DNA of 13,967 nucleotides from Treponema sp. (GTDB lineage Bacteria > Spirochaetota > Spirochaetia > Treponematales > Breznakiellaceae), in the NCBI GenBank assembly GCA_031254175.1, contig JAIRUY010000180.1, positions 1 to 13,967 on the forward strand, in the 5' to 3' direction. This document shows positions 1-8,500 of the stretch, piece by piece; the first letter of the stretch is position 1, and each line of letters begins with the position of its first letter. Under the pieces are notes generated by a model, which did no database searches, was not told the origin of the DNA, and was given only the letters and a program-made list of their open reading frames with translations. Made by a program: the position numbers and the translations under genes.

Positions 1-300
1 AAATATTTTTCAAACATTGGAAGCATAACTCCGCGTAATTTCAGGATTGGGGGAGGGAGAGAAGAACCTGACGGCGCGGTTTCTTTTTTGGTCAGGTTTT
101 TGGGAAGGGATTACGGAATAACGGGAGAATTGTATATCAGATATGTTACGAGGCTGATTCAGGAAGATGACGGTGAAATGGCGCAATCGGGAAATTGGGT
201 AGTTGAGGAGTTAATTCTTGAAGAGGCAAAAAGACGCGACAGCGAGCGGCAGGAAGCTTTGCGTTTTATTGATTTTATGCCTTATGAAAGGTTTTTTTAG
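1..300 (+). CDS. Unrecognised protein, 3' end only (5' truncated by window edge)
   Basis: The frame is open from base 1 to the TAG at 298-300 and gives 99 residues of a longer protein. It begins KYFSNIGSITPR and ends FMPYERFF. A TTG at 88 could be read as a start, but the upstream frame is open and continues a plausible protein sequence, so I treat this as the tail of a gene that begins outside the window. The C-terminal half is charged and probably helical (EELILEEAKRRDSERQEA). I see no membrane segment and no family motif. The stop codon overlaps the ribosome site (AGGAG, 299-303) of the PilZ gene that follows, which points to one operon with coupled translation. Function is unknown; the neighbour hints at a shared signalling or envelope role but does not prove it. 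Confidence 0.75.
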   Translation, partial: KYFSNIGSITPRNFRIGGGREEPDGAVSFLVRFLGRDYGITGELYIRYVTRLIQEDDGEMAQSGNWVVEELILEEAKRRDSERQEALRFIDFMPYERFF

Positions 301-308
301 GAGAATTT

Positions 309-1547
309 ATGGCAACGCCGGTTGGACGCATTGAAAAAGAATTTCTTTTAAAAGTTATTTATGAAGAAAAGCTGCCGGTAAAGCTTATCAGGAATCGGGC
401 GGAATACATTCTGACTCTTGAGCAGCCGGCAGAGGAAGATGAATTGGTTTTTCGTTCTGATATACCTTTGAGCAAAGTAAAACTTTTTTCCAAATTTCCC
501 CTTAAGTTTAATTACCACGGACAAATTATTGATTTTACAGTGGAAGTACAGGCGCAAGAGCGCGGTCTTCTTTTTTGTAAAACAGCGGGAAATCTGCATA
601 AAAATCTTGATCGTAATTATTTGAGAGTCGATACTCCTTCGGATTTAAAAATCATTTTTTCTTTTCAGGACGATCGTTATGCTCTTGCGTTTCCCAGACT
701 TAACGAATATGAAAACATCATGGCAGAAGACTTTATACGAAATCTGGATCCAAAAGACCTTTCAGCACTGGTGCAGCAGATAACAGACTCGCTTGGCAAT
801 ATGGCGGATGGTTACAAGATTGTAAATTTTAAAGACAAGGTTCCGGAATCAATTGAGGAAAAAATTGTTTCTGCAACAGGGAAAATACTGTTTTTGCCTT
901 CAACGGCGGGCTTCATTCCAAAAACTGATCCTTACCCGAAAAAACGGATAATAACGGAAGAAATTTTTAAATCTTACCTTAAATCTACCGGCATGGAATC
1001 GCATTCTCTTGATGAGTATTGTGCCAAATTTTTAACAACTAAATTTGATAATAATATTTTTTCAGAAGCGTGGATTCCAATTCTTTTTCACGAGTATGTA
1101 ATCGGTTATATTCTAATATGGAGCGAACAGCAGGGAAAGCTTCCTTTTGATTATGGCGTACTTGATAGTGTTTATCAGTCTTCGAAAGTTCTTGCCTTTT
1201 CCCTCAAAGAGAACGGGTACTTTGAGCATGGAAAGGTAGATAATGTGCCTTTTGCGGGCAGGGTTCTTGATATGAGCGCGTCCGGACTTCTTTTTGCCTG
1301 TCCGCCCGATTCCGGCCTTTTGTCAACGCTTTTAATTGACGCTGATTTGTCAGTAAATATTCAGTCTCCAAGCCGGTCGATGAATATAGTATCAAGAATT
1401 GTACGCAAGTTTAATGATGGAAACGCCGTATATTTCGGCTGCAGATTTTTGAATGTTCAGAGTGAAGATTTGCGTTTCCTTTTTGAATATCTGTACGGAA
1501 GGCAGCTTGATGCTGCCGATTCGGAATTCCTTTCTGGTCAGGTTTAA
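309..1547 (+). CDS. PilZ-domain protein with an internal GAF-like insertion (candidate c-di-GMP effector)
   Basis: This 412-residue soluble protein starts at an ATG with AGGAG five bases upstream. Residues 1-95 look like a beta-rich N-terminal domain of the kind preceding PilZ in YcgR-like proteins. The c-di-GMP-binding arginine motif RxxxR is at R102 and R106 (DRNYLRVD), and the second PilZ motif DxSxxG is at 321-326 (DMSASG), followed by a typical closing strand YFGCRF (375-380). About 215 residues separate the two motifs, far more than in an ordinary PilZ barrel. The stretch around 250-300 (AWIPILFHEYVIGYILIW, then a helix ending LAFSLKENG) resembles the end of a GAF domain. PilZ proteins bind c-di-GMP and typically act on motility, adhesion or regulation; which applies here is unknown. 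The protein resembles PilZ proteins with long inserts known in spirochaetes, possibly the DUF1577 family. It is convergent with ettA, 14 bp away. Confidence 0.8.
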   Translation: MATPVGRIEKEFLLKVIYEEKLPVKLIRNRAEYILTLEQPAEEDELVFRSDIPLSKVKLFSKFPLKFNYHGQIIDFTVEVQAQERGLLFCKTAGNLHKNLDRNYLRVDTPSDLKIIFSFQDDRYALAFPRLNEYENIMAEDFIRNLDPKDLSALVQQITDSLGNMADGYKIVNFKDKVPESIEEKIVSATGKILFLPSTAGFIPKTDPYPKKRIITEEIFKSYLKSTGMESHSLDEYCAKFLTTKFDNNIFSEAWIPILFHEYVIGYILIWSEQQGKLPFDYGVLDSVYQSSKVLAFSLKENGYFEHGKVDNVPFAGRVLDMSASGLLFACPPDSGLLSTLLIDADLSVNIQSPSRSMNIVSRIVRKFNDGNAVYFGCRFLNVQSEDLRFLFEYLYGRQLDAADSEFLSGQV

Positions 1548-1561
1548 GAAGCAGCCTTTTT

Positions 1562-3262
1562 TCAGCGTTCCAGTTTGCGGTACACATATCTGTGCGGGCT
1601 GTCGGCGGCTGAACCGAGTTTTTCCCTTCGCCATTGTGCGTATTCAGACCAGTTGCCGTCATACCAGACAACTTCCCCGTCTTCAAAAGCAAGAATGTGC
1701 GTAACTATGCGGTCAAGAAACCAGCGGTCGTGGCTGATTACAAGGCTTACTCCGGCGAATGTGTCGAGCGCATCTTCAAGGGCGCGTAAAGTGTTTACAT
1801 CCAGATCATTTGTAGGCTCGTCAAGCAGCAGCACATTGGCGCCTTCCTTAAGCATCATTGCAAGGTTCAGCCTGTTGCGTTCGCCGCCGGAAAGAACGCC
1901 CACTTTTTTTGACTGATCCGCGCCGGAAAAATTGTACCAAGCGCAATAAGCACGGGAGTTCACCTCACGCGCGTTTTGCCCTGTTCCTATTTTTATTAAG
2001 TCTTGCCCGTCTGAAAGCTGTTCCCAGACGCTTTTTTCACTGTCAAGGACTGCGCGCATCTGATCCGCGTAGCCAAGCTTAACGCTTTCTCCAAGTCGCA
2101 GTTCTCCGGAATCCGGCTGTTCGGTATCTGTGATTATCTTAAACAGAGTAGTTTTTCCGGCTCCGTTCGGCCCGATTATGCCGACACACGCTCCGGGAGG
2201 AACAGTGAAACTTAAGTTTTCAAACAACAGCCGTTCTCCGTAAGACTTTGAAAGTCCGTTTGCTTCGATTACAAGTTTTCCAAGGTGAGGCCCGGCCGGA
2301 ATTGTTATTTTATTTCCCTGCACTGCGCCTTTTGCCCGTTCCCGTTCGTCATCCTGAAAAAGTTTTTCATATTGAGTAATGCGCGCTTTACTTTTTGCGT
2401 GCCGCCCCCTGGGACTCATGCGTATCCACTCAAGTTCGCGCTGCAATGTTTTGCGGCGGTCGCTTTCCCCTTTTTCTTCCTGAGCCATGCGTTTTTCTTT
2501 CTGTTCCAGCCAGCCGGAATAATTTCCTTTCCAGGGAATGCCTTCTCCGCGATCCAGTTCCAGTATCCAGCCTGCGACATTATCAAGAAAGTAACGGTCG
2601 TGAGTAACCGCAATGATTGTTCCCGCATAATCGCGAAGATGCCGTTCAAGCCATGCGACAGTTTCCGCATCAAGGTGGTTGGTCGGCTCATCAAGCAGTA
2701 AAATGTCCGGTTTTTGCAAAAGAAGACGGCACAACGCAACCCTGCGTTTTTCACCTCCTGAAAGGTGGTCAATAACCTCTTCTCCGTGGGGGCAGCGCAG
2801 GGCTTCCATTGCAAGCTCCAGACGGCTGTCAAGATTCCAGCCGTCCAACGCTTCGATTTTTTCCTGAAGTTCCGCCTGTTTAGCGCCCAGTTTGTCGTAA
2901 TCGGCATCCGGCTCTCCAAATGCTTCGCTTACCTTGTCAAATTCCGCAAGGAGCGCGACAAGTTTACCTGCCCCTTCGGAAATAATTTCCTTGACTGTTT
3001 TGCCCGGCTCAAGATACGGCTCCTGTTCAAGAAAACCTATTGTGTATCCGGGGGTGACAGACGTTTCTCCGGCGAACTCTGTGTCAACACCGGCAAGAAT
3101 TTTAAGAAGCGATGATTTTCCGGAACCGTTAAGGCCGATTACTCCAATCTTTGCTCCGTAAAAATAAGAGAGACTGATATCTTTTAATACCTGTTTGGTT
3201 CCGTGCTTTTTGGAAACCTTGTACATGGAATAGATTACTTTTTTATCATCAACTGTTGCCAT
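1562..3262 (-). CDS. ettA: Energy-dependent translational throttle protein EttA (ABC-F ATPase)
   Basis: This is a soluble ABC-F protein of 566 residues with two ATPase domains and no membrane segment. In E. coli, EttA binds the ribosomal E site and gates the first steps of elongation according to the ATP/ADP balance. Domain 1 has Walker A GLNGSGKS (43-50), signature LSGGE (167-171) and Walker B LLLDEPTNH (188-196). Domain 2 has GPNGAGKT (364-371), LSGGE (457-461) and LLLDEPTND (478-486). The linker ELEWIRMSPRGRHAKSKARI (about 276-295) and the arm insertion between Walker A and the signature of domain 1 are typical of EttA. The chosen ATG at 3260-3262 gives MATVDDKKVIYSMYKV, which lines up with the family N-terminus; a TTG 39 bases further upstream would add residues not seen in the family. 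There is no ribosome site before the ATG, and an extended -10 box lies 7 nt upstream. Confidence 0.95.
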   Translation of the reverse strand: MATVDDKKVIYSMYKVSKKHGTKQVLKDISLSYFYGAKIGVIGLNGSGKSSLLKILAGVDTEFAGETSVTPGYTIGFLEQEPYLEPGKTVKEIISEGAGKLVALLAEFDKVSEAFGEPDADYDKLGAKQAELQEKIEALDGWNLDSRLELAMEALRCPHGEEVIDHLSGGEKRRVALCRLLLQKPDILLLDEPTNHLDAETVAWLERHLRDYAGTIIAVTHDRYFLDNVAGWILELDRGEGIPWKGNYSGWLEQKEKRMAQEEKGESDRRKTLQRELEWIRMSPRGRHAKSKARITQYEKLFQDDERERAKGAVQGNKITIPAGPHLGKLVIEANGLSKSYGERLLFENLSFTVPPGACVGIIGPNGAGKTTLFKIITDTEQPDSGELRLGESVKLGYADQMRAVLDSEKSVWEQLSDGQDLIKIGTGQNAREVNSRAYCAWYNFSGADQSKKVGVLSGGERNRLNLAMMLKEGANVLLLDEPTNDLDVNTLRALEDALDTFAGVSLVISHDRWFLDRIVTHILAFEDGEVVWYDGNWSEYAQWRREKLGSAADSPHRYVYRKLER

Positions 3263-3284
3263 GTATGAAAGTATATCATATATT
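3256..3284 (+). promoter_or_regulatory. Candidate sigma-70-type promoter of metQNI
   Basis: TTGCCA at 3256-3261 (5 of 6 to TTGACA) and TATATT at 3279-3284 (5 of 6 to TATAAT) are separated by exactly 17 bp. The -35 box covers the ettA start codon. The predicted transcript start, about 3290-3291, falls on the AGGAGG ribosome site, leaving a leader of only about 12 nt. There is no room for a methionine riboswitch in such a leader. Confidence 0.5.
3270..3278 (-). promoter_or_regulatory. Candidate extended -10 promoter of ettA
   Basis: Read on the minus strand, this is TGA followed by TATACT, matching TGnTATAAT with one mismatch. It ends 7 nt before the ettA ATG, so transcription would begin at or within a base or two of the start codon. 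No good -35 is visible at 16-18 bp, which an extended -10 can tolerate. It overlaps the promoter proposed for metQ on the other strand. Confidence 0.45.
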
Positions 3285-3301
3285 AACTCAGGAGGAAACA
3301 A

Positions 3302-4084
3302 ATGAAAAAAGGTCTTGTCTGTCTTTTGTTGGCAGCTGTACTGGTTTTAGGCTGTAAAAAACAGTCCGGTAATGTACTTTCGATAGGAGCCACACCGGTT
3401 CCTCATGCGGAACTGCTTAATCTAATAAAGGAAGATTTACAAGCACAGGGGATAACTCTGAGAGTTGTTGAATTTACCGATTATGTTCAGCCAAATCTTG
3501 CTGTAATCGGCGGAGATCTGGATGCCAATTTTTTCCAGCACGTTCCCTATCTGGAATCAAATGCTGATTGGTCGGCGAAGCTTATATCCGCTTTCGGCGT
3601 ACATGTTGAACCATTTGGACTTTATTCTTTAAAGTACAGAAATATTAACAGCCTTCCGGACGGTGCGACTATCGCTATTCCAAACGATCCATCAAATGGC
3701 GGCAGGGCGCTTCTGCTGCTACAGTCAAACGGATTTATTACTTTAAGAGACGGAGCCGGCCTGACTGCTACACCCCGCGATATTACAGGCAATCCGCGCA
3801 ACTTCCGTTTTCAGGAACTTGAGGCAGCCCAGCTTCCCCGTTCTTTAAATGATGTAGATGCCGCAACAATTAACGGTAACTATGCCCTTCAGTCTGGTTT
3901 TAATCCGATGCACGATTCCCTTATCATTGAAGGCGCTGAATCTCCCTATGTAAACATTGTGGCAGTGCAAAAAGGGAAGGAGAACGAGCCCAATATAATT
4001 GCTTTAAAGAATGCGCTTTTAAGCCAGAAAGTAAAAAATTATATCAATAATAATTACAATGGCGGTGTTTCGGCGGTTTTTTAA
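3302..4084 (+). CDS. metQ: Methionine-binding lipoprotein of the MetNIQ ABC importer (MetQ/NlpA family)
   Basis: This 260-residue protein captures methionine outside the cytoplasmic membrane and delivers it to MetNI. The N-terminus MKKGLVCLLLAAVLVLGC is a lipoprotein signal peptide with lipobox VLGC and lipidated Cys18. The family pattern is clear: SIGATPVPHAELL (27-39), the DANFFQHVPYL segment (74-84), IAIPNDPSNGGRALLLL (124-140) and DAATINGNYAL (186-196), which line the ligand pocket in this family. The length is normal. The start is supported by AGGAGG at 3290-3295, six bases before the ATG. It is the first gene of a three-gene operon with metN and metI. The treponemal homologue Tp32 is known to bind L-methionine, so methionine or a closely related D/L form or dipeptide is the expected substrate here. 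Confidence 0.93.
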   Translation: MKKGLVCLLLAAVLVLGCKKQSGNVLSIGATPVPHAELLNLIKEDLQAQGITLRVVEFTDYVQPNLAVIGGDLDANFFQHVPYLESNADWSAKLISAFGVHVEPFGLYSLKYRNINSLPDGATIAIPNDPSNGGRALLLLQSNGFITLRDGAGLTATPRDITGNPRNFRFQELEAAQLPRSLNDVDAATINGNYALQSGFNPMHDSLIIEGAESPYVNIVAVQKGKENEPNIIALKNALLSQKVKNYINNNYNGGVSAVF

Positions 4085-4110
4085 TATTTGATTTCAATGA
4101 AGGCTGATTA

Positions 4111-4833
4111 ATGATAGTTCTGAAAAATATTTCCAAGTCATACTCTGCTGTTACTGCTGTACGTAAAGCAGACCTTTCCATCCCCACAGGCTGTATCTAT
4201 GGGATTATTGGCCGCAGCGGCGCAGGAAAATCCAGTCTTTTAAGAACAATGAGCCTTCTGGAAAAACCTGATACGGGCGAGGTCTACTACGGTGAAAACC
4301 GGGTAGACACTCTTGAAGGTTTTTCATTGCTTCAGCAGCGCAGAAAAATGGGAATGATTTTTCAAAATTTCAACCTTTTGGGATCACGCAACGCGGCAGG
4401 GAATATTGCGTATCCTCTGGAAATTGCCGGAATGCACCGGAAAGAGATCGATAAACGCGTTGATGAACTGCTTGAGTTAGTTGACATTGCAGACAAACGA
4501 AAAGCAAGGATGCGTGAATTATCCGGAGGGCAGAAACAGCGGGTGGCTATTGCCCGTGCCCTTGCGGTAAACCCGGAAGTTTTATTCTGTGATGAAGCGA
4601 CAAGCTCTCTTGATCCGCAGACCACACGCTCGATCCTTGCGTTGATTCGCGAACTGCAGAAACGGCTGAAAATTACAGTAGTTCTGATAACGCATCAAAT
4701 GGAAGTTATACGCGAGATATGCCAGTATGTTGCGGTGATGGAAGAAGGGTATATTGTAGAAAGCGGAAGTGTCGAGGCTGTATTCAGCTCGCCGCAGACC
4801 GATGCAACAAGGGAGATGCTTCATGTCCAGTGA
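4111..4833 (+). CDS. metN: Methionine ABC transporter ATP-binding protein, short form without NIL domain
   Basis: This ATPase subunit of 240 residues powers methionine uptake together with MetI. Walker A GRSGAGKS is at 34-41, the Q-loop glutamine at Q85 (MIFQNFNLL), the signature LSGGQ at 137-141, Walker B VLFCDEA at 157-163 with catalytic Glu162, and the H-loop at H195. The segment EEGYIVESGSVEAVF near the end is typical of MetN. E. coli MetN is about 340 residues and carries a C-terminal NIL (ACT-like) domain that binds methionine and shuts the transporter; this protein stops before that domain. The stop at 4831-4833 is a clean end, because metI begins inside the last codons (overlap 4823-4833), so the short form is not a sequencing artefact. 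A GAAGG ribosome site (4099-4103) lies 7 bases before the ATG. It is 26 bp downstream of metQ and in the same operon. Confidence 0.93.
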   Translation: MIVLKNISKSYSAVTAVRKADLSIPTGCIYGIIGRSGAGKSSLLRTMSLLEKPDTGEVYYGENRVDTLEGFSLLQQRRKMGMIFQNFNLLGSRNAAGNIAYPLEIAGMHRKEIDKRVDELLELVDIADKRKARMRELSGGQKQRVAIARALAVNPEVLFCDEATSSLDPQTTRSILALIRELQKRLKITVVLITHQMEVIREICQYVAVMEEGYIVESGSVEAVFSSPQTDATREMLHVQ

Positions 4834-5491
4834 AAAAATTTTTGAAGTACTGGCCATGCTGCCGGCGGCAACAATAGAAACCATACACATGACGTTTGCC
4901 GCAACATTTTTTGCCTGTATTCTTGGGTTTCCTTTAGGCGTTTACCTGTATATTACATCACCTGCAGGCTTGAGCAGCCAGCCTATGCTGTACAATGTAA
5001 TTTCCAGGATTGTAAACCTTTTACGCTCTCTCCCTTTTATCATATTGATGATTCTCCTGATACCGCTGACAAGATTGATCGTGAAAACCAGTATTGGCCC
5101 GACAGCGGCAATAATTCCTCTTTCAATAGCAGCAGCTCCATTTGTAGCGCGTATTGTAGAGTCTGCTCTGGCAGAAGTTGATCATGGGGTGATTACCGCA
5201 GTCAAGGCAATGGGATCAACCAATTTTCAGATCATTAGAAAGGTTCTTGTTCCAGAAGCCCTGCCGGCTTTGGTTTCCGGTCTGGCATTGACTATTATTA
5301 ATTTAATTGGTTATTCTGCCATGGCAGGAGCAATAGGCGGAGGAGGTTTGGGCGATCTTGCCATACGTTACGGGTATTACCGGTTTAGAACGGAAGTGAC
5401 TATCGGAGCGGTTATTGTAATTCTATTGCTTGTTGAGGCTGTGCAGATTACCGGCTCGGCAATAAGCCGCAGCCTGCTGTCAAAACGTTGA
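4823..5491 (+). CDS. metI: Methionine ABC transporter permease
   Basis: This 222-residue membrane permease forms the methionine channel as a dimer with two MetN. It has about five hydrophobic spans (roughly 24-45, 70-88, 92-110, 149-172 and 193-210). The cytoplasmic coupling loop between spans carries the EAA-type motif ESALAEVDHGVITAVKAMG (113-131), followed by VLVPEALP (141-148). GYSAMAGAIGGGGLGDLA (163-180) is characteristic of MetI. I chose the ATG at 4823 because it has GGGAG (4811-4815) seven bases upstream and gives the family N-terminus MSSEKIFEVLAMLP. A TTG at 4769, deeper in metN, would add 18 residues not expected in the family. The start overlaps the metN stop by 11 nt, which implies translational coupling. 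Downstream it meets the histidine kinase gene tail-to-tail with 21 bp between. Confidence 0.93.
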   Translation: MSSEKIFEVLAMLPAATIETIHMTFAATFFACILGFPLGVYLYITSPAGLSSQPMLYNVISRIVNLLRSLPFIILMILLIPLTRLIVKTSIGPTAAIIPLSIAAAPFVARIVESALAEVDHGVITAVKAMGSTNFQIIRKVLVPEALPALVSGLALTIINLIGYSAMAGAIGGGGLGDLAIRYGYYRFRTEVTIGAVIVILLLVEAVQITGSAISRSLLSKR

Positions 5492-5512
5492 CGAACAGGT
5501 AACCATTAACCC

Positions 5513-8500
5513 TTAGGTTTTTTTCGGCAGATATTCACTTAATTTATTCAGCACTTCTTCAAAATTTAACGGTTTGCCTATGTGATCATTCATGCCTGCC
5601 GCGAGACAGTTTTCGATGTCTTCCTTAAATACATTCGCAGTCATTGCTATTATGGGAATTGACAACTGCTGATTCTTTGTTTTTTTTAACTCCAGTTCAA
5701 AATCCCTAATCATTTGCGTAGCTTTGATGCCGCCCATTTCCGGCATTTGCAAATCCATAAAAATCATATCATAGAGCTCAGGGTTTTCTGTGTAGATCTT
5801 TACTGCTTCCGTCCCGTTTACCGCGCAGTCTATTTTCAGCATGGTCGGCTCCAGCAGCGTTTGGACAATTTCCCGGTTGATCTCGACATCTTCAGCCAAT
5901 ATTATCCGGTAACCTTCCAGATTTTTATTTTCTGTTTGAATCATAGGTCTCTCTACCTTGCCCAGACATTCATTGATGCAATCCACAATACTTGAAGCAA
6001 ATAACGGCTTCTGCAGGAACCTGTCTACGCCTGCTGCTCTGGCTTCTTTTTCGATCGTAACCCATTCTGTCGAGGAAATCATTACAATAACCGGCTTGGT
6101 ATCGTTGGCTTCTTTTATCTTCTGGGAAATTTCTATTCCGCTCATTTCCGGCATTCTCCAGTCCAGAAAGTATAAGTCGTAATGTCTGTTCTGTTTTATC
6201 AGCGCAAGAGCCTCTTGCCACGAAGCTGCGGTATCACAGGTAATTTTTAACTGTCCGCCCAAAGTTTTGAAAAACTCAAGCACGACAGGATCATCATCCA
6301 ACGCCATGACCCTTATGTTTGTCCAGTTTGTTCCCGGGACCAAAAGACTTTCCCGGCTTTCTGAACCCCGCCTTGCCTTTATGGTGAAACTGAAGACAGA
6401 GCCGCAGCCTATTTCGGATTTAATCCATATCATGCCGCCCATCATTTCTATAATACGTTTTGATATGGCAAGTCCCAGACCTGTGCCGCCGAACTTGCGT
6501 GATGTGCTGCGTTCGGCCTGCTCAAATGCCCTGAAAAGGCGGGGCTTTTGCTCATCGCTTATTCCAATACCTGTATCGCTGACCTCTATCTGAATGGTAC
6601 ACAAGCCATCCTCGTCCGAAAGGAGCATTACGGTTAAACCGATAGAGCCGTCATTGGGAGTAAACTTTACTGCATTAGACATAAGATTTGTAATAACCTG
6701 CGCAAGCCGCTGTTCATCACCGATGATCATCGGCGGGATATTTTTATCCATTTTTATGTTGAGCTTCTGATGTTTTTCATCCACTTTAAAAATGATTACA
6801 TCAACAACTTTTTGAAGCATTTTTTCGAAATTAAATTTTGCCAGAGAGATTTCCAGCTTTTCCGCTTCTATCTTGGACATATCCAGAATATCATTAATAA
6901 CTCCAAGCAGATGTTTTGATGCGTCGTTTATTTTATTCAGGCAATAATCTTTTCTTTCCAAAACGGCTGCTGATGAGCCTATTGCAGTCATTCCTATAAT
7001 GGCGTTAAGGGGCGTGCGTATTTCGTGACTCATGTTGGAAAGGAAATCGCCTTTGGCTTTGCTGGCGTGATCCGCGTACTCCTTTGCGGTCTGAATTTCT
7101 GTTACGTCAATACTTGATATGATGAAGCCTATTTTGTCGCCGTTATTGTCCAAAAAATAATTTGCAACGCCTTTTAAGTATCTTCTGGATGGTTCATGAT
7201 ATATAGCTTCAGCTTCAATGCCTTTTTCAAACGCTGCTATGGGACAATACTTTGTGTTCGGCGGGTAAAGACTGACATCACTGTATAGCGCCCCAATAAC
7301 TTCCGGCAGTGTTTTTTTGCATACTTCAAGCCCATGCCGGTTCATATGTATAACTCTGTGATCCATATCTATGATGACGAGCGGACCACTTTCGCTTTTT
7401 TCGATATTGTCAGCCATTGCGTCAAAAGCGTCCGCAAGAGTGCCAAACTCGTCCTTTACAGGCGCATTGAAACGGAAAAAACGCTTGCCGGCTTTAAACA
7501 GGGAGACGCCGTTAACAAGGTTTGTAATATTCCCTGTTAAAAACGATGCTAACTGGATGGCGATTAACGCTACCAAAACAAGCGTAATGGCGGAAGTTAT
7601 AAGTGATCTTCTGAGCGTATGCTTTAGACTATTAGTTACAGTAAACTGAAGCTGTTTTTCGATTTCTACAGCAGGATTGGTAAAATCTTCAAGGCCTGCG
7701 CCTATCGTTACGATCCCAAAACCGCGCAGTGTATAGTCATTTGAATAAGACGGAGCGTACTGTCCGGTGTAATAAGGGATCGCTGCGGCGGTAGTAAGCT
7801 TGTAGAGCCCGCTCCATAGAATATAAAAAGAGCCGGAACCGCCGTCTTCTGTCAGATCCATCCAGCCTGTACACTGAGGCGCGTTATTAAGGTAGCGGCC
7901 GTCCAGCCCTACAAGCCCCGCTCTTGTCAAAGCCGGCGCAGGGGTCTTGTTTCTTGACTGGTTGTCAAATAACGGCCAGTCTTTTATAAAATCCGTCCAC
8001 TTTTCTGCGCCGTTTGCCTGCCATTTGTCGTATATTGATGATTCAAGCCAGGGAATTTGCGGCTCTCCTGTTTCCGGATCGAAGCCGACAATGGAATGAT
8101 GGCGCGGATGACTGATATTGCGGCATTTGTAGTCCCATATAAAGGCGTAGTTTCCTTCAAAAGCGCTTGGCAAAGCAGTATAACGCTCATTCATCGGCGT
8201 TATGCGATCAACAAACTCCATTATATGATCGTGGTTTAACGCAAAAGTTACAAATCCAATTGTTTCGCCGTGCGCGTTGCTTACAGGGCTTGCCCAGCGT
8301 ACTATGCCTTCAAACCGCTGGCCGTTGGGGTTCTCCTTTCCGGCGTAAGCCTGCTTTTCCGGATCGTACTCAATGTCATAACCGCGTGCCTGAGCCGCCG
8401 TTTCGACTATATCCGGTGCATACATGCCGATATAGTTTGAAGGTACATACGCTCCGATAACATCCGACACATATATTTCACCCTTTTTCAGTTCAGTAAG

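Noticed and set aside
1501..1561. GGCAGC/GCTGCC hairpin near the end of the PilZ gene followed by a T-run at 1556-1561, as a terminator
   Set aside because: The 6-bp stem is inside the coding sequence and about 40 nt before the T-run, too far for a standard terminator.
2416..2919. Long open frame within ettA in another frame
   Set aside because: It lies wholly inside a gene with intact ABC-F motifs in its own frame and has no recognisable product or ribosome site.
3263..3301. Upstream TTG start for ettA at 3299-3301
   Set aside because: It would add 13 residues not matching the EttA N-terminus and would occupy the whole promoter gap; the ATG at 3260-3262 fits the family.
4769..4822. Upstream TTG start for metI
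   Set aside because: It lies deep inside metN; the ATG at 4823 has a good ribosome site and gives the normal MetI length.
5498..5520. Possible bidirectional terminator between metI and the kinase gene (AACC-CTTA-GGTT followed by T-run)
   Set aside because: The stem is only 4 bp and half of it lies at the kinase stop codon, too weak to call.
5714..6593. Open frames on the + strand opposite the kinase gene (5714-5995, 5958-6182, 6267-6593)
   Set aside because: They are antisense to the receiver and HATPase domains, have low-quality compositions and no supporting start signals.
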